This document shows, piece by piece, positions 21,801 to 33,200 of a stretch of 64,000 nucleotides of DNA. The translations under genes were made by a program, and so were the position numbers. Each line of letters starts with the position of its first letter. The first letter of the stretch is position 1. The stretch comes from Fragilaria crotonensis (Eukaryota; Bacillariophyta; Fragilariophyceae; Fragilariales; Fragilariaceae), in contig JAKSYS010000176.1 of the NCBI GenBank assembly GCA_022925895.1, forward strand, positions 1-64,000, in the 5' to 3' direction. The notes under the pieces are model-generated. The model did no database searches and was not told the origin of the DNA. It worked only from the letters and a program-made list of their open reading frames with translations.

Positions 21801-24800
21801 TGTGGTCAGACGTCCAGGCGCTGCAACCAGAGCACCTCAAGGTATCTCCACTGGCGGTGATACCGCAAGTTGGCCGACGTGGCCGTCTGCTATTGGATTT
21901 ATCCTTTGCCGTTCAGGCCCCCGCCGCTGGGGGGAAGCGCGCCAGACGCGCAAATAGGCCCACAGAACCCCTCGCACCGTCTGTGAACGACACAACAACT
22001 AAGCTATCGCCAGAATATCCTGTCAAAGAAGTAGGCCGAGTCCTCGTACGATTGCTCCAGTTTATGGCCGCGGTACCCGCAGAGGAGATAATCAATTTTG
22101 CTAAGATTGACCTCTCCGATGGCTTCTGGCGCATGTTGGTTGCTGACGACAGCAAATGGAACTTTGCGTACACTGCCCGGTGAGGTCGATGCCCCAGTGC
22201 AAGTTGTCATCCCACATGCCCTCCAAATGGGCTGGACAGAAAGCGGGTTACTTCTGCGCCGCAACCGAGACCGGGCGGGACATTATGCAAGCAGTGATTG
22301 ATGCCGGAACTGTCTGCCCCCCGCATGCGTTAGATGACTTTATGACACCACACAACCCCGCTCGCCGCCAGACCAGTCCCGAAACGACAGTGCGAAAATG
22401 GCAGATGTCGGCCGCGTATGTCGACGACTACATTCTGGCTGCCGTGGAAGACCGGGCCGGCACTCTATTGCAACGCACCGGCCGGGCGGCGCTATACACC
22501 ATTCACGGCCTTTTCCCGCCGCCCGCCCGCTCAGGCCACATAGGCGGTAAGGACCCGATCTCCGCTAAAAAGCTTGCAGCCGGTGATGCCCGATGGGCCC
22601 ACACCAAAGAACTACTCGGCTTCGTCTTCAATGGGAAGGACCGCACCGTGCACCTTACTCAGCGAAAAGCGGCAGGTATTGCCGACGACACCGCCAAGCT
22701 ACTTAAGAAAAATAGAGTGGCACTTCACAAATTTCAGTCCATCGTTGGAAAATGCGTCACGTTACCACGATACTGCCCGCGGCGCTGGTCTCTTTACCCG
22801 CTCAACCGTGCCCTGCGCGGCAACCCAAAGGTCATCTCGTTGGGTGCCCACGGGAAGTCCGCGCTGCGCTCCTTGATTTGCGGCAGCTGGTGGTCAAACT
22901 TGCTGACCGCCCCACCCACGTCAATGAAATCCTCCAACTCGGCGCCCCAGCCTACATTGGGTATTGCGATGCGAGTGCCTTCGGCGCCGGCGGAGTCTGG
23001 TTCAGCGGCACAGTGCCGCTCCCGAAACAGTCTGGCGACTGCAGTGGCCGCGGGATATCACCGCGGCCGTCGTTTCTGAGCAACCCGACCGGGAAGCTGA
23101 CTAACTCAGACCTCGAGATGGCGGCGGTTGTTTTGCACTTAAGCGTTCTAGAAAATGTAGTGCCTTCCTTCGGCACCTCCACATTTTTGTCCATAGTGAT
23201 AATACTCCAAGTGTAGCATGGGTGACTAAGATGGCGACCAAAACGGCGCAATCCGATGCTGCACACCGACTCGTCCGAGGTTTGGCGTTGCGCCAACGTA
23301 TGCTGGAATCGGCCCCGTGAGCATTAGTCACGTCGCGGGACCGACAATGTATTAGCCGATATCGCATCACGCCCCATCCCCACCATTGATGACGACTCTG
23401 CGTTCCTCACGCACTTTGATTCTGCCTTCCCATTACAGAACAGATACTGGCGTCGTGCCAGCCCGCTACCCGTGCAGCTTTCCAATGTGATTTTGAGCTG
23501 CGCGGGCAGCGCTTGACAATGCAACGGTGGACACTAAAGTCCGGGCCGCCAACTGGCGGTGGTGGGGACAATACTGCACCGAGTGTGGAGTTGATCCCTG
23601 GCTCCGAGACATTAACCCGCCCACCCGACTCAATTATTGTTGGGCTTTGCCGCACGGACTCGAACTGGATATTTTGGGAAGGAAGGCAAGTTACCTCCCA
23701 AACTGTTGAAAAAGCCATGCGTCACGTGGCACAAGCCTTCATGCTGGAGGGATACCCTGACCCCGATGCCCCTCTGGATCCAGCGGAAGCGACCTGGCTC
23801 TGCCCGTTACCCACTTACTTAAATCCTATAAAGACCGAGACCCCGTCCCCGACCACAAGTTGCCTCCCGTTGGTGCCATCCAAATGGCCGCCGCCGCCCG
23901 CCTAGATGCTGCTGCTACCCCGGAGCAGGCAACTGCCCACCTAATCGTCATGGCGTTTTATTTTCTCCTGCGGGTTGGTGAATATACACTACCCCAGCTC
24001 ATGTCACCACCCGCACTATCCAGTTTCGAGTGAGTGACACGCGTTTCTGGCAAGGCCAGACGCTGTTACCGCCCACCAGCGAGGCAGCAACCCTCGCAGC
24101 GGCCACCTCTGTGACGCTTGTGATGGACAATCAAAGAACGGGCACCGTGGTGACACCATCCACCAGGAGGCGTGCGACACGGATTTTGCCCCGTCCGCTC
24201 AGTTGCGGCTCTTGTGAGTGCCATCATGGCCCAAAACATGCCGGTTTCTACCCCACTGAGTTTTGTACAACCAGGCATGCATGTGCAGCCTGGCCATATT
24301 CTCCATGCCGTCCGGCGGGGAGCACAATTAGCTCAGCTCGAGGCAAGCGGCTACCAGTTAACCCGGATCGGTGCGCACTCGCTGCGCGCCTCGGGTGCCA
24401 TGGCCTTGTGGTTATCCGGTCATGGCCCGGAAGCGATTATGAAACTGGGACGCTGGCGCACCCAAACATTTCTTACTTATATCCACTCCCAAATCGCTGC
24501 CCTCACCACAGGCACCTCTCGCAAGATGGGGCGTTCAGTCAACTTCCACAATGTGGGCGGGTAAACTTTAGTAACCCTCAGACTGTACAATCGAACAGCA
24601 TCGGACCCTGCTCTTTTCATTACGTTCTTAGGTTTCCGCAGGTTCCCTGGGCGGCCGTCCGGCGCCCGCATTTATCCGAACTGTTCGATCGGGACCGGCG
24701 CTAGCACCGCGCCGGCTTCCTGTGCACTTGTAGCTTTGTCAAGGGACACCTCCCGGTGGGGGGTGGGTGTGTCCTTGGCACCGTTTACAAGGCCGAATTA

Positions 24801-24845
24801 GCTGGTGCAAATACGACACCACGAAGCAAACGGCACCGAGTGGGG

Positions 24846-26069
24846 GATGATCCGGGGGGAGGGAACAAACCCAAAGAACCTAGAGTTCTGTGGAAATTCC
24901 TAACCCTATAGATTCCTTTCTACGGCCAATATGCTAGTGTGGTAGTACTGTAGTTGCTAGCACTGGTGCCACGCGACCACTAGTGATGACGAAGGATTCT
25001 ACTGGAGGAACGACATACTGTACACTACGGGAGCTACTCCCCAGGATATTCGAAGACCGAGCGCACAGCCCCTATCTCTGATAGGTTTGGCGTGCGCCAC
25101 AGTCGACGAACAGACACACCCTACCGATTACCAGCTACTGATGACGCAGCCCTTTGAAGTGCGTCAGTAGCGGTTGAGCGTAGAATGTATGGCCTATAAG
25201 ACAGATAGTCAATCTCTGCAGCTGTTTCTAGCTGATCGGAGCAGAGAAAAATACTTCATATTTTCTACAAGTATTCGCGTGAGACGCGAATCGATAGGAA
25301 AAGGGATACCCACCCCCTCACCGGTGTGACTAGCACCCACCCCCGGATGATCCGGGGAGGAACAAACCCAAAGAACCTAGAGTTCTGTGGAAATTCCTAA
25401 CCCTATAGATTCCTGTCTACGGCCAATATGCTAGTGTGGTAGTACTGTAGTTGCTAGCACTGGTGCCACGCGACCACTAGTGATGACGAAGGATTCTACT
25501 GGAGGAACGACATACTGTACACTACGGGAGCTACTCCCCAGGATATTCGAAGACCGAGCGCACAGCCCCTATCTCTGATAGGTTTGGCGTACGCCACAGT
25601 CGACGAACAGACACACCTACCGATTACCAGCTACATGGCGCAGCCCTTTGAAGTGCGTCAGTAGCGGTTGAGCGTAGAATGTATGGCCTATAAGACAGAT
25701 AGTCAATCTCTGCAGCTGTTTCTGGCTGATCAGACAGAAAAAATACTTCATATTTTCTACAAGTATTCGCGTGAGACGCGAATCGACAGGAAAAGGATAC
25801 CCACCCCTCACCGGTGTGACTAGCACACCCCACCCCCGGATGATCCGGGAGGAACAAACCAAAGAACCTAGAGTTCTGTGGAAATTCCTAACCCTATAGA
25901 TTCCTTTCTACGGCCAATCTGCTAGTGTGGTAGTACTGTAGTTGCTAGCACTGGTGCCACGCGACCACTAGTGATGACGAGGATTCTACTGGAGGAACGA
26001 CATACTGTACACTACGGAACTACTCCCCAGGATATTCGAAGACCGAGCGCACAGCCCTATCTCTGATAG
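24846..26069 (+). repeat. Tandem B-A-B-A-B tail of the YR retroelement
   Basis: Units of about 495-498 bp start at 24846, 25344 and 25839 (gatgatccggg). Each unit has a B part of about 350 bp, including ctagagttctgtggaaattc and ctctgataggtttgg, followed by the A repeat (A2 25199-25307, A3 25693-25799). The third B stops early at 26069. The units are nearly identical. PAT-like elements normally end B1-A2-B2, so this tail has one extra A-B unit. Confidence 0.85.
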
Positions 26070-26123
26070 GACATGTGTCATGCTACCGTATTCCTCAGTG
26101 TTTCGTACCCGCAAATGCATACA
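26070..26123 (+). repeat. 54/55-bp repeat C, right copy
   Basis: This is the direct repeat of 18686-18740, at the right edge of the tandem tail. It marks the likely outer edge of the YR retroelement insertion or of its target. Confidence 0.9.
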
Positions 26124-26285
26124 TCGAAAATGCCAAAGAATACAGAACACCGAGAAAATTGGAAAACGGACAGACCAATTTAAGGTGCGCCGAAGTTTGA
26201 ATCCACGCTCAACATCCCGCCTTCTGAGTTCTGACACAGTTCTTCTCTTGACACCATTGTTCCTCTGACAACTTTCTTTTCAAAC

Positions 26286-27540
26286 ATGCCTCGCCGCAAA
26301 GTGTTTTCTAATCGAGAGAAGCTGCATTCTGTCCCAGATCAATGAAAGGCAAAGCGCAGGTGAGAGTTTGAGGTCGTGTTGCCGGTACTTTGATCGTCTC
26401 CAACCATCACAAGTTCGACGATGGAGGAACGCACAACAAGACATGAGCAACCCAGAGGCTGCAAATCGCGGGTCTGTTCACGTTGGCAGGGTACAATTCT
26501 TTCTTCTTCCAAGAAGAATTGTTGCGCTGGTTTGAGCTTCGAGAACAAGGCTTCATGGTTTCTGTTCGATATCAGCACCACCCTCAGGGCATGTGAGGCT
26601 GAGCGCATCATTCGAAGGAAGACGAACAGGTCGAAAGATTGCGCTATCGAAACCAAGAATCGTCGTACTTCGCTGTCACACACAAATGTCAGCACCCTCC
26701 AGGACAGCTAACGAGAGAGGCCCTTGATTTCATCGAATACGCAAGACCAAAGATTGTTGGGCCAAACCGACATGCAGCATTTGTGCTGAACATGGATCAG
26801 ACACCCATATTTTTTTATATGTCAAGTGGAAGGACACTTAGCACATCAGGTGAGCGAACTGATAATGCTGGGCGTACAACATCATCATCAACATTACGAG
26901 TGATGGTGTCTGTGACTGTCACCGCATCAGGTGAGCTTCTTAAACCAATGATTGTCTTCAAAGGTAAGCCTGGTGCAAGGCTTGAAACACGTGAATTCCC
27001 AACCTACCCTATCGAAAATTCTTATGCTTGTCAGGATCGAGCCTGCTGGATGGATGAACGTGTCATGCGATCTTGGATTCGATTGGTCCTGAAGCCGTAT
27101 GTGGAAGGGGCCCCCCTGGTGTCCAGCCTGTTCTATTCCTGGATTCGTTTCAATGTCACATGATGGCAAGCGTGGTGAACAATATCCAAGACCTTGGTGT
27201 GCAAATCGAGACTATACCCGGAGGCTGTACTGGACTGTGCCAACCAAATGACAATGGAATCGGCAAGCCTCTGAAAAGCTGAGCTTGGCATTTATGGGAG
27301 GGGTGGATTATTAATGAAGGTGTGAACACTGCAGTGTTGTGTCCGCCATCAAGGTTGCTTTTGTTGCAGTGGATAACAAATTCGATACAAAGAATTTGAG
27401 ACTCAACATCTATAGTACTCAATAGCTGGCGGCATGGAAATTATTCCTACTTTCCAAATGAAGAGACCGTAGAAGCACAACATCATCAAGAAGACATGGG
27501 AGGGGAGCAAGAATCCGAAGACAAGGAGGAGCTTTATTTA
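26286..27540 (+). pseudogene. pogo/Tigger-like (Tc1-mariner superfamily) transposase remnant
   Basis: A start-like MPRRKVFSNREKLHSV lies at 26286. The DDE domain is clear downstream: VLNMDQTPIFFYM (first Asp, about 26785), a KPMIVFKGKPGARL block, and ACQDRACWMDERVMRSWI. In another frame, VQPVLFLDSFQCHMM carries the second Asp (about 27145), and ETIPGGCTGLCQPNDNGIGKP carries the third catalytic residue region near 27245. This is the DDE_1 endonuclease arrangement of pogo-like transposases. Stops and frame changes throughout the N-terminal half, and one near 27110, make it a pseudogene. I did not find terminal inverted repeats. Confidence 0.75.
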
Positions 27541-27647
27541 TGAGCCATCGTCCGGAGACAGCAGTTCTTAGATTTTTAGTTTTGTTTGTTAGAACGTACT
27601 ACGCTGAATCGTTCCTATTTGTTATACTAAGTGCGTTTGACCTACTA

Positions 27648-28100
27648 CTACTCTTTGTGCTCGTCGTCATCACCAGCGTACTCCGCTACTTTGTCGTCGC
27701 CTTCGTCTCCAGCCAGAATTGAGGATGCAAGAGCATAAACGCTCGAAGTTCGTGTGCGCTCGTTCCATGATGTTACAAGTTGAGTTGCTTTCGTGTCTAT
27801 AATTGTTGCGTAGTAGCAGGCCCCACGGTTGTGTCGTGAAAAACGCCGTTGAGAAGGGCTATCAGAGTTTGCCAAGAGGGCAACAACCTGAACCAAGTGG
27901 CCATCGAAGGTAGTGGCTTGACGAACACAATGTCTTGGAAGGAATCCCACACGGCATCGGTCGATGCCATCGGTGACCCAATACGCAGCAACAGCTGTTT
28001 CTTCGATGTTTTGATCTGAAGACAACGAGACAGTGGTGCTAGTGCAAGATCGAGCACAGGCAGAAGGCAGCGGTATCCTATGACCATTATGATGTACCAT
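27648..28100 (-). CDS. Unrecognised ORF with WVTDGIDRCRVGFLPRH core
   Basis: This 150-codon minus-strand ORF has a coding-like core (VTDGIDRCRVGFLPRHCVRQ ... DGHLVQVVALL ... RRFSRHNRGACYYATIIDT) and an acidic tail. I do not know the function. I have a vague recollection of similar repetitive proteins in diatoms next to transposons, which I cannot verify. Its position just behind the pogo-like remnant suggests it may be a second gene of that or another mobile element. Neither the start nor the upstream part is certain. Confidence 0.4.
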   Translation of the reverse strand: MVHHNGHRIPLPSACARSCTSTTVSLSSDQNIEETAVAAYWVTDGIDRCRVGFLPRHCVRQATTFDGHLVQVVALLANSDSPSQRRFSRHNRGACYYATIIDTKATQLVTSWNERTRTSSVYALASSILAGDEGDDKVAEYAGDDDEHKE

Positions 28101-29657
28101 AGATGATTTGTACTCTCCTCAATCGTAGAACCGTGTCAAGTGCAATAACTTGGCCACAACACTTGTGTGCTTCACATGAGCATTCGCGATTGCTCTCTTC
28201 AATGCCGACTATTTCGACTTGTACGCCGCTTGGATGATGAGATACGACCGACATGTCAAGTATGAAAATGATCGCATTGACAAGCTGAATACGACTGTTT
28301 TCTCAGATTTACGTGTGCTTGAGTGTGGAAAGTGCTGCACACAAATGTACATGGATTTTTCGAAGAGGGTACAAAATTCCGCGGGGTACAAAATACCGAG
28401 GAATACGACACTCGAGTACAGCTGGAAGCTCCGGTAACTGACGGTTTGACAAAGTATCTTTCCTGTCGATGCAACACCAAGCAAGTAAATCCTGCCTAAA
28501 ATTGCTTCATTAAATTTCAAGAAATCCATCATACAAGTGTCTTCACACCCGGTCGGTCCATGAGCCGAAAATACCACAATAAACTTGAGATTGTGAGTTG
28601 ACCATGATGGTCAATATGAACATCTTGGCACTAATGAAAGCACATTGAACAACTCAGATTATACAACTAAGTCATCAATGAGTGCAGCATAGCAAGCTAG
28701 ATGTTCCAAATGGCTTCCATTGTTGATTCTGGAAAGCTCAAAGAAATGCACCTGTTGCAGTGACCATCCAGCCCAGAACTCTGATGCAATCCTCAAATGC
28801 CACCCTATGGGCCACCTCATTTGATCTTGGAATGCATCTCCAAGAAAAGCCTTTCTGGTCCCAACATGCAGAAGAAGTGTGTAAGAATTCGTGAAACAGC
28901 CACCATGTTTTCAAGACCTCGTCATCATGTCAAAAAGAAACAAAAAACATTACTATGCTTGCGTCTGTGGCTACTCAATAGCCAAGATTGCATGGATCCC
29001 ATTCTCATCAGCCTTGTTTCAGCAATGGCATGCATGAGCATCATTTCTGCCAATTTTGAGCTCAATTGGATTTGCACATCATGAGTTGTGGACAATAAGA
29101 TGTCATGGTTGACAAAGCACAACAAACATCAACTTATTTTAGCTCAAGACTTTGTTCAGTAACTGACAATTTTTAGCGATTCCCTATTTAAGCCATGCAA
29201 CCTTTCAGTGTTCCAAAGGAGATAGGTCAAGCAAGTCTGCCAGTTCTAACTCATACTCATGGAAGAATTGTCAAAACTCGTCATCAAAAACCAGGCAAGT
29301 GTTGTTCCATGCTCCAAATAGCCGCAGCTGCCTCGGGGTACTCGAGTACTGGGGTACTACAAGTACCTGCTGGTACAAGTACTGATCTCGATATTATTCG
29401 TAGAGTAGAGAGGAGACTGTATCCCTTCACAGTTCAAGTTCAAAGTACTTTGGTACTCGTAGACATCATATGCATAGTATGCTTTGAGATACAGTATGCA
29501 GTATGCATAACTGGTACTCCAGTATGTTGTATACTTAGTACCCAATACTGCGTGTATGTAGAATCATACAAGTACTGTAAACTGTAAACTGCATGACACA
29601 TGTTCTCCGGACACACTCCAACTCTCCAACTCTTTAACTCTGCGTCATTGTACTGAG
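28101..29657. other. Intergenic region, no supported gene
   Basis: AT-rich non-coding-looking sequence runs to about 29300. It is followed by a GTAC-dense stretch (about 29335-29590) with many short self-complementary motifs such as gtactggggtac and gtacctgctggtac. The short ORFs show no domain. Confidence 0.5.
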
Positions 29658-30246
29658 AGTCGAAGTACACGGCGTGATCAAGGCTGCGTACTAGTTCGTA
29701 GAAATCCGGGTTCGGTCAAACGTAGAGTTATAAATTCTAGTGTTGTTTAACTTATGAGCTTATTTCTAGGTTTCACTTTTTGAAGGAACCAATTCAATCC
29801 AGGTCCGATTGAATCTTGCCGATCTACTTTCGCGAAGTTAGAGGGTTGTGGGAGTGAACATTCAAAGCCTTCATCCCACTGATAAGGGCATTGAAATGTC
29901 AGCTCCAACTCCGCCGTCACGAGCGAATTGACAGTCGCAACAACTGTTGCAACATGGCCAGACTTAGCCAACATGATGAGGGACACATGTTGGAAATTAG
30001 TTGGCACATGAAGGAAATTGCAGTTGAATTGCACTGGGTTAATGTGGACAAATTGGTGTTGTAGAAAAGGAGGTTATGAGGGCGGAAAGCAGTCCGGGAC
30101 AACTGTAGTTTTCGTACTGGCGATTCGCCGTATACAGTTGGCGTGAGAATCTTCGTATCCAAAGCCGGATGGGACTCAGCTGGCGGGGACGAAATTTCAA
30201 CGTCAATAACGGCACAATAACAGCTGTCAGCTGCTGTACCTTGACT
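29658..30246 (-). repeat. Copia LTR (3' LTR of the element)
   Basis: The 589 bp from agtcgaagtacacggcg to ctgtaccttgact match 37138-37726 almost exactly. On the plus strand it is followed by ctccctctcattc, the complement of a polypurine tract. Confidence 0.92.
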
Positions 30247-33200
30247 CTCCCTCTCATTCAATGAAACAAGAAATAGATTAGTGATGGTGTGGTGAAAATG
30301 TAGGACATGAACAATAAACATATGGGCTTGCAGGATAAGAGGAACACTCTTAAATCCACCCAACACAAGTGCGGCGGTGCCGCGTGTCATAACCTTGAGC
30401 AAGCTTTCGAATGCGTTCGAAAACTTCTCGATTGAGGCCCTTGGTAAGGTAGTCAGCCAACTGGTCAGTGGTTGCAATCTTGAGCACTTCGACATCTCCG
30501 TTGCGGACGTGGTGCCAAAAGAAGTGCCACTTAACCAGGAAGTACTTGGTGCGATTAGTAATGCGTTGCTTGGTAGCGAGCAGCAGAGCACCGTTGTTGT
30601 CTTCAAAGACGCGGCAGCGAATGGTAGACTTGAAGTCAGGTGGCAGAGTCAATTCCTTGCAGATTTCTCCAAGAAGATCACGAAGTGGCAACAGAGTCCT
30701 CATGCTTGCACTGAGAGCAGAGTACTCAGATTCCAATGTGGACAGGGAGATCTCTGTTTGTAGTTGAGACTTCCAGAGAATTGGACAACCTCCAAGGGTG
30801 ATGATGTAGCCGGTGCGGGACTTGGCGCTGGTGTCAGAATGATCAGGGTCACGGCCATGGAGTCCAGCAAAATCAGCATCAACATAACAATCAAGAGAGA
30901 GGTCTCCAGTTGGAGTCACAATAGTTCCTTTGTCAGCAGTGCGATGCAAGTAGCGGACAATACGTTTGATTGCAATGGCATGGCTCTTCTTGGGAGAATG
31001 ATTGAACCTGGCAACTTGACTTACTGCAAATGTGATGTCTGGTCTTGTGTTTGTTGACAAGTACAAGAGCATTCCAACAATAGAGCGGTAGTTCCAGAAC
31101 TCATCCATGGGTTCTCCATCAGGGTCAATCCCAAGGCATGCTTGCAAAGCAGGGGTGTGGTTGGAGTTGCAGTCTTGAAGTCCTGTTGCCTTTATGATCT
31201 TCTGGATCAAACCCTTTTGTGTTAGGGTGACAGTGTTGGCAACTTCATCCTTGACAAACTTGATTCCAAGAAAGTCAGTGAAGGTGCCTTCACGAGTGAA
31301 CTCCAAACCCAAATCAGTAAGATCCTGGAACAGTTTGTCAAGATCCTTCTTGTTGGAGTAGGCAATCCCAAGATCATCAACATAGAGAACAATCATGATG
31401 GTCTTGCTGTACAAGAGGCATGAGTCTGTGGCACTCTGCTTCAATCCTTGGAGGAGGAGTGCTTCACGAATGTGTTGATACCAAAGGCGGGGGAGCAACC
31501 GAGAGACCGTAGAGGCTCTTAACAAGTCGTAGGCAAGTCCTTTGGTCGCTTGGCTGATCAGACTTGAAGCCTCTTGGCATGTGGATCCAGACTGGGTCAG
31601 TTAGGTTGGCTTGAACAAAGGCACTGCTGAAGTCAATGGAGCAAGTTTGCCATCCCAATGTTAGGGACAAGACAAGGAACAATCGAACTGAACTCCAAGC
31701 AACAACTGGGGCATAGGTTTCAGGTTCTCCTTCTTCAAGGTCGCCTCGAACACAGTAGCGCGCTTTGTACTTGGTGACTTCTCCATCTGGGGATCGCTTG
31801 CGCCAAAATACCCAAGTCCCTGGGAGAATCTTGGTCTTGGCTTCAAGGATACTGACTTCCTTCCAAGTCCCATTATTCTCAAGGCTTGCCACTTCCTTAG
31901 CAGCTGCCTCCATCCACTTGGTCACATGCTCAATGTCAGCCATAGCTTGGTCAAAGCTCAGAGTGTCAGGATCAGATGCAGCTGCCTTGAAGGCAGTTGG
32001 GGAAAGGATGATTCCATTTTCCTCAAAGATCCAAGCACTTGGAGAAGCAAAGTATCCATGGCCTTGAGTGTTATCGTATCCAAGGCGTTGTGGTGCTGCG
32101 CGAATGCGGTTGGACCGGCGCGGAGACGTTGGTGGCGGAGGCGACTTGACTGGTTGCTCGTCACGTGGTGAGTCAAGGGCGAATGCATTGTCTGGAACAG
32201 GACTCTCCCTCGTTTCAGACATTGGGGTCTGCTCCCGAACTGGGGAGAAGATTGGCTGATGAACTGGGGAGATCGGGGTAGCTGGGACCTTGCGTGGCGT
32301 CTCTTCCTTGGCTTGTGAGCTGGAGTGTGGACGGCGTTGCAGAGGTGAAGTTCTGATGTCTGGCGTTGGAGGAGACTGGAGAGACCGAGGATCGATAGAC
32401 TGCTCCCTCGTTTGAGACATCATGGGAGTTGGAGGCCTTGGAGTGAGCAATGGAGAACTTGGCAATGGCTGTGGAACAGTTGGTGTCCTGGGTGGAGCCT
32501 CAGCCAAGGGAGGAACTGGGAGTTGTTCAATAGCAACAGCTTCATCCATGGAGGCAGCAACTCTTGTTTGGTTCTCATTGATGGCTTCTGTAGCTTGGGA
32601 GTCCATTCGCGCTTCCTCTGTAGCATCGTTGTCGTCGTTGTCATCGAATGGGAACTGATATCTTGAGTCGCCAAACAAACGGGCCCAACACGTTGTATTA
32701 AAATCCCGGGAGGGCATCCACATTGGTAGCCACTGTTGCAAACCAATCATCAAACACAATGTGATATTGGGGAGTGATGTACCCTGTCTCTGGATTCAAA
32801 ACCAAGGGGACTGTGCTTGCATGTTTCTTGGAGAGCCCCATGTTGACACAGCGGATGGACCGAGGCTTCCAGCGAGGCAGCTTCTTTCCATCTGCAATGG
32901 TCTTCTCAAGAGCATACACAGGACATCCCCACACATGCAGATCATGATACTTCCTTTGCTCCCATCTGGACTTGGTGAAGACATCACTTGGACAGAGACC
33001 TGTTGCCAAATCAGGAACATGGTTGTGGAGGAAGATAGCATGGGAGACTGCCATTGGCCAAAGTGTTGCATCAGCCACATCTGGCCAATGTACTGCTGAA
33101 TGGAGCATCATTGTCCGAGCGATTGACATGATCGTTTGGATTGCCCTCTCAGCATGGCCATTGTGATGGTGAGCTCCAACTCCAGCAAACTTGACAACTT

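Larger units (their letters stand above)
18686..26123 (+). mobile_element. Tyrosine-recombinase retroelement (DIRS/PAT-like), broken
   Basis: In plus-strand order there is a terminal repeat block, a first ORF (18869-19537) of gag-like character, and a second ORF (19534) overlapping the first by ATGA, with Ala/Pro/Gly-rich sequence. A zinc-finger-like CGKSGCSYSH lies near 20900. A reverse transcriptase follows (about 21671-22700, with AKIDLSDGFWRML and a YVDDYI box), then an RNase H-like region (about 22750-23100, YIGYCDASAFGAGGVWFSGT), and a tyrosine recombinase at about 23520-24564 (GAHSLRASGAMALWL ... LGRWRTQTFLTYIHS). RT plus tyrosine recombinase, with no integrase and with split direct repeats, defines the DIRS order; the repeat layout resembles PAT/Ngaro types. 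The coding region is broken in roughly eight places. The copy appears moderately recent from its repeat similarity. Confidence 0.8.

Noticed and set aside
24846-26069. Regular repeats considered as a CRISPR array
   Set aside because: Units are about 495 bp, nearly identical throughout, with no short repeat-spacer structure, and belong to the YR retroelement tail in a eukaryotic genome.
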